Source: Akebia trifoliata (taxonomy: Eukaryota > Streptophyta > Magnoliopsida > Ranunculales > Lardizabalaceae). Taken from it: DNA of 64,000 nt. A model generated the notes under the pieces. It ran no database searches. It was given only the letters and a program-made list of their open reading frames with translations, and was not told where the DNA came from. A program made the position numbers and the translations under genes. Location of the stretch: positions 9,841,658 to 9,905,657 of the forward strand of contig CM030704.1 in assembly GCA_017979445.1 (NCBI GenBank). Reading direction: 5' to 3'. Positions 24,360-34,808 of this stretch are shown here, in pieces; positions within the stretch are counted from its first letter, which is position 1; each line of letters begins with the position of its first letter.

Positions 24360-25330
24360 TGAGTCAGGTTAGTTCATTGAGTTTAGAGGTGTCTGTTGCC
24401 CCATCAGAAATTGATCGGATAAAAGAAATTTTTGAATACCTCGAGCGCATTAACGAATTAACTAATAATTTGATAGATTTCGTTTTTGAACAAGAAGATA
24501 AGAGTCGGGCTCAACCTTTAATCGAGAAAGGAAAGGTCTTTGACCTCGAAACAAAAAATAATTCCTAAAGAGATTCAAATAGAAACCATCTTATCTCTAG
24601 AGGAACACAAGGGGATAATGAATTTTCTCAGAAATTTCAAAAGACTTGTTCGTGTGATCATATGAGGGTATGTTAGGTACAAGCTTGAGTGTTGTTCAAC
24701 ATGGACTAGATACTCGTCTATATCAATGGAATTAAAGAAGATATTATCAAATATATCAGTGCAATCCTCACTACATCTTGAGTTGCAAATCACATATTAT
24801 CAATCGATATGGGGATACCTTTTGAACTGATCTCTGATAATGGGTCGTACTTCAAAGCATAAATCATTACTCTGTGTTCAAAGTTGAAGATCCGGAATCA
24901 CAATCATCCTCCTACCGTCCTCAGATCAATGGAACGGTTGAAGCAGTTAGTAAGAGTATCAAGACTATCATCAGGAAAATGTGTCAATAACATCGAGATT
25001 GGTCAGAAAAATTATCATTCACGCTGTGGACATATCGAATTCAATTCGATCCTCTACTGGAGCTACTCCCTACTCTTTAGTGTATGGCATGGAAGCAGTC
25101 TTGCCAGTTGAAATGGAAATTCCGTCTCTCAGGGTCTTGTTGGAAAATCATTTGTTAGAAACAGATTGGGTTCGTCAGCAGTATGAAAAATTAAACTTGA
25201 TCGAAGAAAACGAGTTAAAGCCCTGTACCACATGCAAGCTTATCTAAGAAGAGTCACCTGTGCATTTGACAAGAAGGTCAAAGCTCATCATTTACAAGTC
25301 AAAGATTTAACTATCAGACTTCAAAGAAAA
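24360..25330 (+). pseudogene. Ty3/Gypsy pol remnant (integrase C-terminal half)
   Basis: Joined over several frames, 24795-25320 reads as the end of a Gypsy integrase: an F-E-L-I-S-D-N-G-S-like core with the catalytic Asp context, YRPQINGTVEAV with the Glu context, then ATPYSLVYGMEAVLPVEMEI, SLRVLLENHLL, WVRQQYEKLNLIEE and an AFDKKVKAHHLQVKDL-like tail. Stops and frameshifts are frequent (for example after SYFKA and after KMCQ), so it cannot work. The N-terminal zinc-binding part and the first catalytic Asp are not recognisable. The 70-aa ORF at 24359-24568 (coil-like, E/L/I-rich) may be another relic; no family is recognised. Confidence 0.75.
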
Positions 25331-26005
25331 TTGAACACTCCTCATCGACTATAGGAGAAAGTCTAAATTGGAGAAATTCATTTATTAAGGAAATATTGTC
25401 TGGAAAAGTCGTCAGACTTCAAGATCATGATGGAGGTGAACTACCACAACCAACCAACCTTGACTAGATCAAGCGGTACTACATTTAAGGAGGCCATCTT
25501 TGGCCGAATCAATCCTCATATCACCCAGTTACCCTGTTCAACATATCCTTTCTCAACCTCTTTGCAGCCTTTTCAAAAAGAAAAATTATGCCTTTTTCTT
25601 TCTCAGCCCGATCACCTAACCTAGGGGAGGGAAATTCGAACTACGTTTTGGTCTGATCCCAAAATTTTGGGGTACGTAGGCAACCTGAGAAATCACTTCA
25701 GGCCCGACCACATCAAAATAAAAAAATCTAGTTCCCTACACAATAAAAAATTCAAAAGAAAAAGAAATCCAAAATGGGGAAGAAAATTTAAGGTAAAAGA
25801 AAAAATTGAAAAGGAAATGCCACACAAGGGGCATTTGGGTTTTTGAGCCTCAAAATTCCTTTCTTTTTATACCCAGTCCTAAGCCTACCCATGAAAGTCC
25901 TCCTAAGTACCGTGCGAAAAGTCAAGGAAGATAGCAAAGCATAATCAGGCAGCAACTCCAGAAGTTCAGAGACAAAAAAAAAATAAAAAAGATAAAAAAT
26001 GATGA
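25330..26005 (+). other. Non-coding stretch after pol remnant
   Basis: It includes GTACGTAGGCAACCTGAGAA near 25672, a phrase typical of the 3' end of Gypsy pol and its untranslated region, and then A-rich sequence. No ORF is supported. Confidence 0.45.
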
Positions 26006-26230
26006 AGCCCGCTAAGTTGAAAACCTGAAAAGGGCGACTTAGGCAAAAATTAAGGCAAGCTCGCATGGTTGAAAATCTGAAAGGACAACTTTGGCAACAA
26101 TTAGAGCAAAGAAAAAAAAAAGAAGAGCTCGCTAGATCGAAAACCTGAAAAGGCGATCTAGGCAAAAGTTAGAGTAAGCTCGCTAGATTGAAAATCTGAA
26201 AAGGCGATCTAGGCAAAAGTTAGAGCAACA
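26006..26230 (+). repeat. 51-bp hairpin tandem array (4 units)
   Basis: Four units starting GCCCGCTAAG, GCTCGCATGG, GCTCGCTAGA and GCTCGCTAGA. Each ends with a GGCAAAAGTTAGAG-like tail. In units 1, 3 and 4 the first part (CTAAGTTG, CTAGATCG, CTAGATTG) pairs with a later part (CGACTTAG, CGATCTAG, CGATCTAG) across a loop of 13-14 nt beginning AAAA. Unit 2 keeps only GTTG/CAAC. Confidence 0.8.
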
Positions 26231-26956
26231 AAGAAAAACAGAAGAAAATTCCAAGCTGAGAGCAGTTCGAGCTGAAACATCAGAAATCCGAATAATCAAG
26301 TTCAATACTCCGCTTAAACCTGGCATAAATTCAGAAGCCACAAGTATCTTGTCTACGATCGATCTGAAAATTCTTACTTCCCCAAGTGAACCAATGGAGA
26401 GAATGGTGAATTCTATGATGAGTCTCAAAAGGAAACATTTTGTTCTCTTGAGCTTGACTCAAAATCTTTAATAAAATTAATCAAAATTAAAAGTTGGATC
26501 TTTATTGCGCTTGTGGTAATCAAATATTTCAAACTTTCATACAAGGGGCATTTTTTCTTTTTCCTCTAGATATGTAATTTCCCCCCTTATACTAGGGGTA
26601 TTTTTTAATGATGTGTTCAATTATTTTCAATGTCATGTTTATTGTCAAACTAGGGACATTTTTTTTTGAGCAATGTTAATCCTAAAAAAATAATGAGAAC
26701 TCCAAATTTAAGGTTACCCTCTTGATAGCAGTTTTTCAAAAAACTCTTAAGGTTCAAACTCAGGTTTTAAATTTACAAAACTTTTTTGATAAAACCTTGA
26801 GGTTCAAACAAATGCATTCTGAATCTCACATAGGAGATAGGATATCCATTCTGTCCCAAATCTATTCATGCCCAGATTCAACCACTCTTCTCCAGACTCA
26901 TTTTCAATCGTTTCTCTCCCAGATTTATTTCTTTGTTCTCAGTTTTACTCAGTCAG

Positions 26957-27968
26957 TCTCTACCAAGGGTTATCTTGGATTTTGCTCAGTCTCCGCCAAG
27001 GGTTATCTTGGATTTTGCTCAGATGCCGCCAAGGGTTATCTTGGATTTTGCTCAGATGCCGCCAAGGGTTATCTTGGATTTTGCTCAGTCTCCGCCAAGG
27101 GTTATCTTGGATTTTGCTCAGTTGCCGCCAAGGGTTATCTTGGATTTTGCTCAGTCTCCGCCAAGGGTTATCTTGGATTTTGCTCAGATGCCGCCAAGGG
27201 TTATCTTGGATTTTGCTCAGTCTCCGCCAAGGGTTATCTTGGATTTTGCTCAGTCTCCGCCAAGGGTTATCTTGGATTTTGCTCAGTTTCCGCCAAGGGT
27301 TATCTTGGATTTTGCTCAGATGCCGCCAAGGGTTATCTTGGATTTTGCTCAGTCTCCGCCAAGGGTTATCTTGGATTTTGCTCAGATGCCGCCAAGGGTT
27401 ATCTTGGATTTTGCTCAGATACCGCCAAGGGTTTTCTTGGAATTATGCTCAGATGCCGCCGAGGGTTTTCTCGGAACTATGCTCAGATACCGCCAAGGGT
27501 TTTCTTGGAATTATGCTCAGATGCCGCCGAGGGTTTTCTCGGAATTATGCTCAGATACCGCCAAGGGTTTTCTTGGAATTATGCTCAGATGCCGCCAAGG
27601 GTTTTCTTGGAATTATGCTCAGATGCCGCCGAGGGTTTTCTTGGAATTATGCTCAGATGCCGCCGAGGGTTTTCTCGGAACTATGCTCAAATGCCGCCAA
27701 GGGTTTTCTTGGAATTATGCTCAGTTGCCGCCGAGGACTTTCTCGGAATTATGCTCAGATGTCGCCGAGGGCTTTCTCGGAATTATGCTCAGATGCCGCC
27801 GAGGGCTTTCTCGGAACTATGCTCAGATGCCGCCGAGGGTTTGCTCGAACTATGCTCAGCCAGATGTCATCAAGGGTTTGCTCAGATTATGCTCAACCAG
27901 TTGCCACCGAGGGCTTTCTCGGATTATGCTTAGTCAGATATCGCCGAGGGTTTTCTCAGATTATACTT
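26957..27968 (+). repeat. 33/34-bp hairpin minisatellite (about 30 units)
   Basis: Fourteen 33-bp units (last thirteen 26990-27418, each with CGCCAAGGGTTATCTTGG) pass into twelve 34-bp units (27419-27826), then four irregular ones. Every unit has a 5-bp stem with 6-nt loop: CCAAG/CTTGG or CCGAG/CTCGG. Because 33 is a multiple of three and stops are rare, all three forward frames stay open for 345-403 codons. These are repeat artefacts, not proteins: the frames are disrupted once units become 34 bp, and there is no domain. Confidence 0.93.
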
Positions 27969-28680
27969 AGATAGTTCATTACTCTTTCACCCCGAGTATG
28001 TAGAGTAGAACTCCAGGAAATTAGTCCATTACTCTTTCACCCCGAGTAGGTAGAGTAGGACTCCCAGAAAAAGTAGTTCATTACTCTTTCACCCCGAGTA
28101 GGTAGAGTAGAACTCCCAGAAAAAATAGTTCATTACTTTTTCACCCTGAGTAGTTAGAGTAGAACTCCCGAAAATAGTTCATTACTCTTTCACCCCGAGT
28201 AGGTAGAGTAGAACTCCCGAAAATAGTTCATTACTCTTTCACCCCGAGTAGGTAGAGTAGAATTCCAGAAAATAGTTCATTACTCTTTCACCCCGAGTAG
28301 GTAGAGTAAAACTCCCAGAAAATAAGTCCATTACTCTTTCACCCCGAGTATGTAGAGTAGGACTCCCAGAAAAAATAGTTCATTACTCTTTCACCCTGAG
28401 TAGGTAGAGTAGGACTCCCAAAAAAAATAGTTCATTACTCTTTCACCCTGAGTAGGTAGAGTAAAACTCCCAGAAAAAATAGTTCATTACTCTTTCACCC
28501 CGAGTAGGTAGAGTAGAACTCCCGAAAAAGAATTCATTACTCTTTCACCCCGAGTAGGTAGAGTAGGACTCCTAGAAAAAATAGTTCATTACTCTTTCAC
28601 CCCGAGTAGGTAGAGTAAAACTTTCCAAAAAAATTGTTTATTACTCTTTTACCCAGGGTAGGTAAAGTAAGACATTCAAT
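27969..28680 (+). repeat. ~50-bp tandem array (about 14 units)
   Basis: Units of 48-53 bp contain TTCATTACTCTTTCACCCCG then AGTAGGTAGAGTA and an AACTCCCAGAAAA tail. TACTCT and AGAGTA in each unit can pair across a 16-nt loop. The last unit (28636 onward) is degenerate. The array begins where the 33/34-bp array ends. Confidence 0.92.
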
Positions 28681-29002
28681 TTTTTTATGCTCAATTTATG
28701 CTCAGTTATGCTTAGTTTATGCTCAGATTTTACTCAGTTTCACACAGTGCACACACTTGCACACTTGTTCTTTTAGTCAGGGAGAATTCTTTAAAATTCA
28801 AGGATCTGACGCCATCAGTGAGAGCTCTCGCTCGAGGACCTGACAACCTTTTAGTTCGGGGAGAGTTTAACCCTCAAGGATCCGAACACCCCGACGAATT
28901 GCTAAATCAGGCTGCAAAATGAACTGTCACTAGCTTTGGCATTCGGATATCGCACTTTCTACCAAAATAGATTTACTATCTAGTTTGCTTCAACCCTCTG
29001 CC

Positions 29003-29012
29003 AAAGAGGGGC
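29003..29012 (+). other. Polypurine tract of young element
   Basis: AAAGAGGGGC lies three bases before the 3' LTR (29016), the position expected for the plus-strand primer. Confidence 0.75.
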
Positions 29013-29015
29013 ATC

Positions 29016-30790
29016 TGTAGACACCCCATTTTTGCATCCGCCTGATTAATCAACTCGTCAACCCAATCGCAATGATTCCCAATGATGGATGTCTATTCCA
29101 ATGCTTTATTTTGTTACCAGATATGTTTCAGAAATCCGGATGAGGTATCTCGAACTGACAAAACTTAGAAACCACGCTACGCTAGGAAAATACGACCCCA
29201 GAAACATAGAAATCATCATCTTGCAAACCAAAAAGAAGCTTCACGATAAAAATCACAAAAAATGATTAAATTACCAAAATACCCCTAACCTCAAAACAAC
29301 CTTAGAGCCTACATTACGCTTAGGAAAATCCGTTCAAACACATAAAACAACAAATCGAAACCAAGTAAACCACTTCGTCAATTTTCGCAAAATTTGACAA
29401 AATTACGAAAATACCCCTCATAAAGTTCACGATCATTTCATATAAAAAAAACTTCATAAATGACAAAAATCAACATTCCCATTGAATTCCTTACGAAAAA
29501 CTGATTCCAAAACATCCTGGAACATTGAAAAACGACTTAAAACGTAAAAAATCCTCTCCGAGGGCAAAACGGTAATTTCACAATTTTCATAATTAAAAAA
29601 TTCGAAATTAATAAATAAAATATTAAATAATTAAAGTGAAACATTAATGAAATTAATTTAAAAAGTTGAACCTAAAAAATCGATTAATTGGACTCTCAGG
29701 CAAAATTGTTGAGGGTTCGTGGGATATTTCTTTAAGGACCCCTCCATTTGGGGGTCCAAAGAATTAAAGATATAATAGAAAGGGTTCTCCAAAAATTTAA
29801 AATCAATCAAGCAAGACTAAAGTCAAGATATTAAAGTCAATCAAATAAGACCAAAGTCAAAATAAAAGTAAATCAAGCAAGACTAAAGTCAAGGTCAATC
29901 AAGTGAGACTGAAGTCAAAATTAAAGTCAATCAAGCAAGACTGAAGTCAAGGTACTAATCGAGTCAATCTCATAAGACTAAGGTCAAAACCCTAATCTAA
30001 ATTAATCAAGTCAATCTCATAAGACTAAGGTCAAAACCCTAAATCCAAACCCTAATCTAAAACTAATCAAGTCAATCTCATAAGACTAAAGTCAAAACCC
30101 TAAAACCCTAAAGACTAAGTCAAAACCTTAATTGAAACCCTAAAAGAAACCCTAATCAAACCCTAAATACTTCTAAAAACTTTATAAATAGGAGCCCCCA
30201 CACCCTATTTTCGTATCAAAGAAAAAACCCTAGGAAAAGTAGGTGAAGAAGCCCCCACAACCCCTCCAAAACCCTAATTTTTGAGCCCCAACTCCTTCCC
30301 TAACACCCCTACTCCGATTTTAGCCCAAAAAACACCCAAAAACCTTTCAAAAACACCCCAAAAATCCACCATAAATTCAAAGCATCCAGATCCAAGAAAG
30401 ATACACCTTGCCTCGAAGATCAGAAATCAGATCCGGAGACAAAGCGAAGCAAGGAGTACGGTACAAGGAACTGTTTTTCAGATCTGAGGGAATAGTACTT
30501 TTGCAGATCGAAGGTAAGGTTTTTTATTATTTTTTAAATCTAGGTTTTATCATTAGCGATGTAGTTATATTTGGTATAAGTAGAGACCGGCATTGGCCGG
30601 GCGGGGTTGGTGCCTAACACCTTCCAACCCCGTAACATGATCTCCGGATTCAGATTTCTATAGTAGATTAGTTCTTTTTTATCCATTGTAGGGTCAGTTT
30701 GGTTCCTAGACCATAACAACTAGGTGGCGACTCCCAAACCTCAAGGGTCAAAAGCGGATCCGCGCACCCCGCGGATCGAGGGCGCTTTCA
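29016..30790 (+). repeat. 3' LTR of the young element
   Basis: 1775 bp, near-identical to 18423-20194. Net indels account exactly for the 3-bp length difference. TATA box at 30183-30190; U5 signature at 30609-30625. Followed by the GTGTA target duplication (30791-30795). Confidence 0.93.
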
Positions 30791-31065
30791 GTGTATTTTG
30801 ATAATTTGATCATTTTTTTACGATTTCTCTCATAAAACTTCTTTTTGTTTGAAAATGATGATTCCTATACTTTTCGATCATATTTTCCTAGCGTAGTGTG
30901 GTTTCTAAAGTTTTGTTTACTTGAGATACATCATCCTAATTTCTAAAATATATCTAGTAACAAATAAAATAATATTGAAATATTCATCCATCATTGGGAA
31001 TCGTCACAATCGGGTAGACGAGTTGATTAATCAAGCGAGTACGAAAATGGGGTGTCTACACCTTG

Positions 31066-31830
31066 TAGGATGCTAAACCATTTAATAAAAAACCCTCTAG
31101 TGGGGAGTTCTCCAAATTTTAAAAATTCTCAATCTACATAAGTAAAAAAAAAACATAATTAAAAACTTATCTAAACAATTTAACAGATTAGTTAGAGATA
31201 GACATTATCTCTAAGAAATCTAATCAAACGCTAATCTTATCAACAAAACTCTTTAAATAAGAGCCTCCACCACTTAATTTTATAGGTTAAGAAAGACCCT
31301 AAAAAAGAGAGGTTAAAAACTCTCCTAATACTTCTCAAAATACTAAATATGAATCCCCAAGTCCATACATAACCCCCAAGCCTTAGTTTTTAATATAAAA
31401 ACACCCAAAAACTCTTAAAACACCCCGAAAAGTCAGTAAAACATCCAGATCTAAGGGAAAAAAGTCACATTTTGAAGGTTAGAGGCAGATCTAGCAATAG
31501 AGATAAATCGAGTTTACACAAAGAACGTTCTCTGCCAATTTTTGAAGGAATCAACCGTCGTAATCATTCAAGTAAAAAAATAAAGGTAATTTTCATTTAT
31601 TCCAAATCTTACAATATAAATATTTGGAAAGAGTAAAAATCGACTTTCGCTAGGCGGAATTGGTGCCTAACACCTTCCAGTCTGGTAACTTGATCCATGT
31701 ACCCATAATCTTTTCGTAGTTCGGTATTCTTATTCCTTTAGGGTCATGTTTTGGTTCCTAAACCATAAAACTAGGCTGCAACTCTCAAAAATAAAAGCTT
31801 ATCTGCACCCACGAATTGAGGGTACTTTCA
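31066..31830 (+). repeat. Older Tat-like LTR, 3' portion (+)
   Basis: After the solo LTR's target duplication the sequence continues the host element (GATGCTAAACCATTTA) and soon becomes LTR-like: a TTTAAATAAGAGCC TATA region near 31251, CACCCAAAAACTC, GGTGCCTAACACCTTCC at 31672-31688, and the end GAGGGTACTTTCA at 31830. It is diverged from the young LTR and lacks its 5' half. No PBS follows, so it is probably a 3' LTR. Confidence 0.65.
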
Positions 31831-32450
31831 TGCTCCAAAACTTAACCGTCCACCACCTAGTTGGGATTATAAGGCCGGTTGGTTTACACAAATACTAGCA
31901 TCAAGTGCATAGTTAGGAATAACATCAAAATCCAAACTCACAGAGATCCGTAAGATTTTGACAACATTTTCCAAAGACATGAACAACATGAAAAGTAAGA
32001 TTCAGGTGTTAGCATACACTCTAGAATCAATAAAAATCCTCTTAACTGAATTGAAAGGTAAGATAGCAAAAAATAAAACAATCAAATAGTAACAAAAAAT
32101 CTTTAAACTCGACGATGAAGAAGAACCTGATATCAGGAATCTTATATTAATTAGTCGAATGACTCAGTTGGAAACAACTCTAAAAAGTATCAAAGAAATT
32201 GATGAAGTCACAACAGGCATTGAGGTACTAAATCTTATTCCTAAAGCTTAACAAGTTTGTAATGGAAAAAATAAAGAAATTCAATGGTGTAGATTGTGCA
32301 AAAACCCACCTAAAGGTTTATGTAAGCAACGAACAACTTTTGAGACTCAGTGATGAATAAATAGGATTACTCATTCAATACACTTTGTTTTGGTCAGTAC
32401 TACACTAACTAATTGTAGACATAAGAATGTTCATCATGAACCCCAATGCT
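31831..32450 (+). pseudogene. Possible coding remnant, unrecognised
   Basis: Around 31980-32350 one frame reads as charged, helix-like protein (pieces such as VLAYTLESIKILLTELKGKI, SRMTQLETTLKSIKEIDEV, IQWCRLCKNPPKGLCKQ) interrupted by stops. It could be gag-like or a fragment of another gene. No family is recognised. Confidence 0.3.
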
Positions 32451-32454
32451 ATGA

Positions 32455-32690
32455 TATTTGGAGTCATCACACCATTATTTTTTGAAAATAGGTGTGAATG
32501 GGCACCTGAAATGATTTTTTAAAATTGATTTTTAATTGTAATGACTCTCATACATGGAAAAGACATGATCTACCAAGATCTAGGTAAGGATGTGCGGTTA
32601 TAGGATGGGAAAGGTGTTAGGCATTCCGTCCTCTCCACCAAAGGTGGTTACTTTGAAACTTGGCCATTATTTTTGTAAAACTTAAGAAAA
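32455..32690 (-). repeat. Tat-like LTR U5 fragment (minus)
   Basis: It aligns to 35640-35880: GGAGTCATCACACC, GGTGTGAATG, then GGAAAGGTGTTAGGCATTCC (the U5 signature, 32608-32627), then ACCAAAGGTGGTTAC. This is a third copy of the family in minus orientation, without ends. Confidence 0.6.
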
Positions 32691-33069
32691 TAAATGAAAA
32701 TATATGAAAATGCATGCTAGGGGTGGTGTGTGCATTGAGTGAAATGTTCCCTTAGAAAAAAGTTTTGATTTCAATTTGACATTAGGGGCATCTTATGAAA
32801 AATGATGACCCCTGCAACCACATTATTTCTAATGGATATGAATATTGGTTTGAGTTTTTAGAGAGTGTAAAACCTCGAGTTCTCGATTCGTATCTCGAGA
32901 AAAATAAATATTAGAATTTTGAGAAAATCTTGAAAGTGGGACATAGGGTAAAATTTTAAGATGTTTCTAATCATTTTTAATGGAATCTAACCTCATCATG
33001 AGATTTAAAATGATCGAAAAACATACTTTAGCCTGTAAGCACGCTCAAATGCGAGTCCGAATATAAAAA

Positions 33070-33815
33070 TTGTAAAATCCTTGATTACCGAGTCGGACTA
33101 AGATAAAATAGTGACTTCTTTTTAAAGTAAGAATTATTAAGATTCAATTACACCATTGGGTTTGTAATGAAAAATTATTGAACATGGACTATTTATTTGT
33201 CATTTTTGGAGATCAGTAAGTCAAATTATCATCAAAAACGAAAACGACATCAAGTATAGGACCTCAGGCCAAAAATGCAAATTTTTGTCAAAGATAGAAT
33301 TTATAGAAATTGACCACACCATTAGATTCGAAATGAAAAATTAGATGAAATAAAGTATTCATTTGTTAGTTTTGAAGTCCGGATGGTCAAGTTATCGTCA
33401 ATCAACATAATAGGCGAAATATCGATTTCGTCCCAAATTTTATATAAATAAAATTTTAATTTTTTTTATATACTTCGTCTTCTCCCACCCGTCCAACCGC
33501 CAATGAAAGTTAAAATTTTTTTTTTTTTTTTTTTTAACTTCAACCTTAGATCTACGACAAACGGCTCGCCGTCGTCGACCGATGCAGAAGGGAGAAACAT
33601 CCGCAGCCGTGTTCTCTACAAAACCCACCCAACCTCTTTCCATTTCACTTTCTTTTTCATCCCGTATCATCAAAAATCAACCGTATTTATATACATGAAT
33701 TTTGAAACTTTGACCTCGGATTTCGTCCGTTTTGGGATCAAATCGTCTTCCACCGTAGACGGGAGAAAGGACTACAGCGTCGAGATCTTCAAAACCACCA
33801 TTTTTAGACTCTAGG
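33070..33815 (-). repeat. Dispersed repeat, minus copy of 63240-64000
   Basis: Read on the minus strand it matches the right edge of the window: GAAGATCTCGA, GATGATACGGGA, GGTGGGTTTTGTAGA, GAAGTTAAAAA and, further, the AATGGTGTGGTCAA-type lines. Both ORFs across 33440-33814 (opposite strands) are incidental. Confidence 0.65.
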
Positions 33816-34780
33816 TTTACTACATGCAATGCAATTTATCTGGCCACCCTTGCCCAAGTACACCTATATACCTCTTGAGCGTACTCAATTAGACGGTATG
33901 TCGTGACTTGGTTTGATATACCGTATAGGTGATAATCTAAGACTCCAACTCAAATCTCTGAAGTCAACAAACATCCAGTTTAATCCCCAGTTGAGAGGTG
34001 GCGCACGATGCTGAGCAAGGGCACTCTTAAATCACCTCTCATCTAGAATAGACGTCGTCTATCCCCCTAGTACCGTATTACAACGGGGCAAGATCTCGCT
34101 TAGGCACTGATTTTGACCAAGAAGTGCAATTGGTGAACTTATATTACTTTGATATACCGTATAGGTATAATTTTAGGATTGTAGCTTTCATAAATGATTT
34201 TAGCATCCCGCAAGGGGGATTGACCATATACTAATAGTACATTGGCAATCAGGACATATGACTATGCGGCTTATAATAGGACAAAGGCTCAGGTCGCTCT
34301 AGCATGGGTGCATTGATATACCTTTCAAAATCACCTGATCAAACGGTATTGATGCCCCAGTTTTATATACCTTGAGGTATGTGACTGGAGTTGTGATTTT
34401 CATGAATGACATCGCATCTCCAAGGAAATCAAGTCACACACTAGTGCCATGTTGGCTATTAGGAATATGCAAGCATGCAATACAATAAAATAAACGTGCT
34501 AGTGATGTGTGCAAATAGGATGAGGTGTGGCCGGGGAATTTTCTAGATGAATGGACCCGTGGGCCAAATCGACCCATCAAACCATCAATATATGGATGGC
34601 CCATAGATCAAAGAAAACAAACTCCATTACATCAACATTAAGATCATGTAAGCACATTGAAAATATATATATAGAGACCATGGTATTTCAGATAATCAAT
34701 CAACAAAGATAGCACATCCATAGTTAAGCATCAACCAATCACAAAAAAAACTTTTTTTTTTAATTTTTTAATTTTTTAAT
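33816..34780 (-). repeat. Conserved non-coding block of Tat-like elements, copy 3 (minus)
   Basis: Reverse complement of the 22330-23230 block: GGCCACCCTTGCCCAAG, ATACCGTATAGGTGATAATC, GAGAGGTGGCGCAC, GGGGCAAGATCTCGCTTAGG, then both CATGAATGA-type copies. It lies on the internal side of the minus-strand LTR at 35601-37835 and probably belongs to that element. Confidence 0.75.
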
Positions 34781-34808
34781 TTTTTAATTTTTTAATTTAA
34801 AAAAAAAA
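34748..34808. repeat. (TTTTTTAA)n low-complexity repeat
   Basis: Five or more repeats of TTTTTTAA next to A and T runs; its two sides can pair with each other. Confidence 0.8.

Larger units (their letters stand above)
18423..30790 (+). mobile_element. Complete young Ty3/Gypsy element, Tat/Ogre-like, non-autonomous
   Basis: It is 12,368 bp, with LTRs 18423-20194 and 29016-30790, both TG...CA, a GTGTA target duplication, a tRNA-Arg-type PBS and a polypurine tract. By eye the LTRs differ at 5 substitutions and 6 short indels over ~1.77 kb. The ~8.8-kb interior has no intact gag or pol: only a broken integrase remnant near 24.8-25.3 kb. The rest is non-coding block, palindromic sequence and three tandem arrays. 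It must have been mobilised in trans and fits the LARD-like or non-autonomous class. The tRNA-Arg PBS, long LTRs and tandem repeats before the 3' LTR fit the Tat/Ogre lineage. Confidence 0.9.
17169..31060 (-). mobile_element. Older solo LTR (minus), split by a nested element
   Basis: The LTR consists of 17169-18422 plus 30796-31060. On the minus strand it begins TGTAGACACCCCATTTTCGT (31060 downward) and ends ..GGAGGGCACTTTCA at 17169, so it belongs to a family close to the young LTRs but diverged. CCTTG stands on both sides (17164-17168 and 31061-31065), a perfect 5-bp target duplication. No internal region accompanies it, so it is a solo LTR. The whole 18,423-30,790 element lies within it. 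Confidence 0.88.

Noticed and set aside
26722..27974. ORFs of 403, 368 and 345 codons
   Set aside because: They are three frames of one minisatellite; see the repeat entry.
26957..28680. CRISPR-like array
   Set aside because: Units are contiguous without unique spacers, and this is plant DNA inside an LTR retrotransposon.
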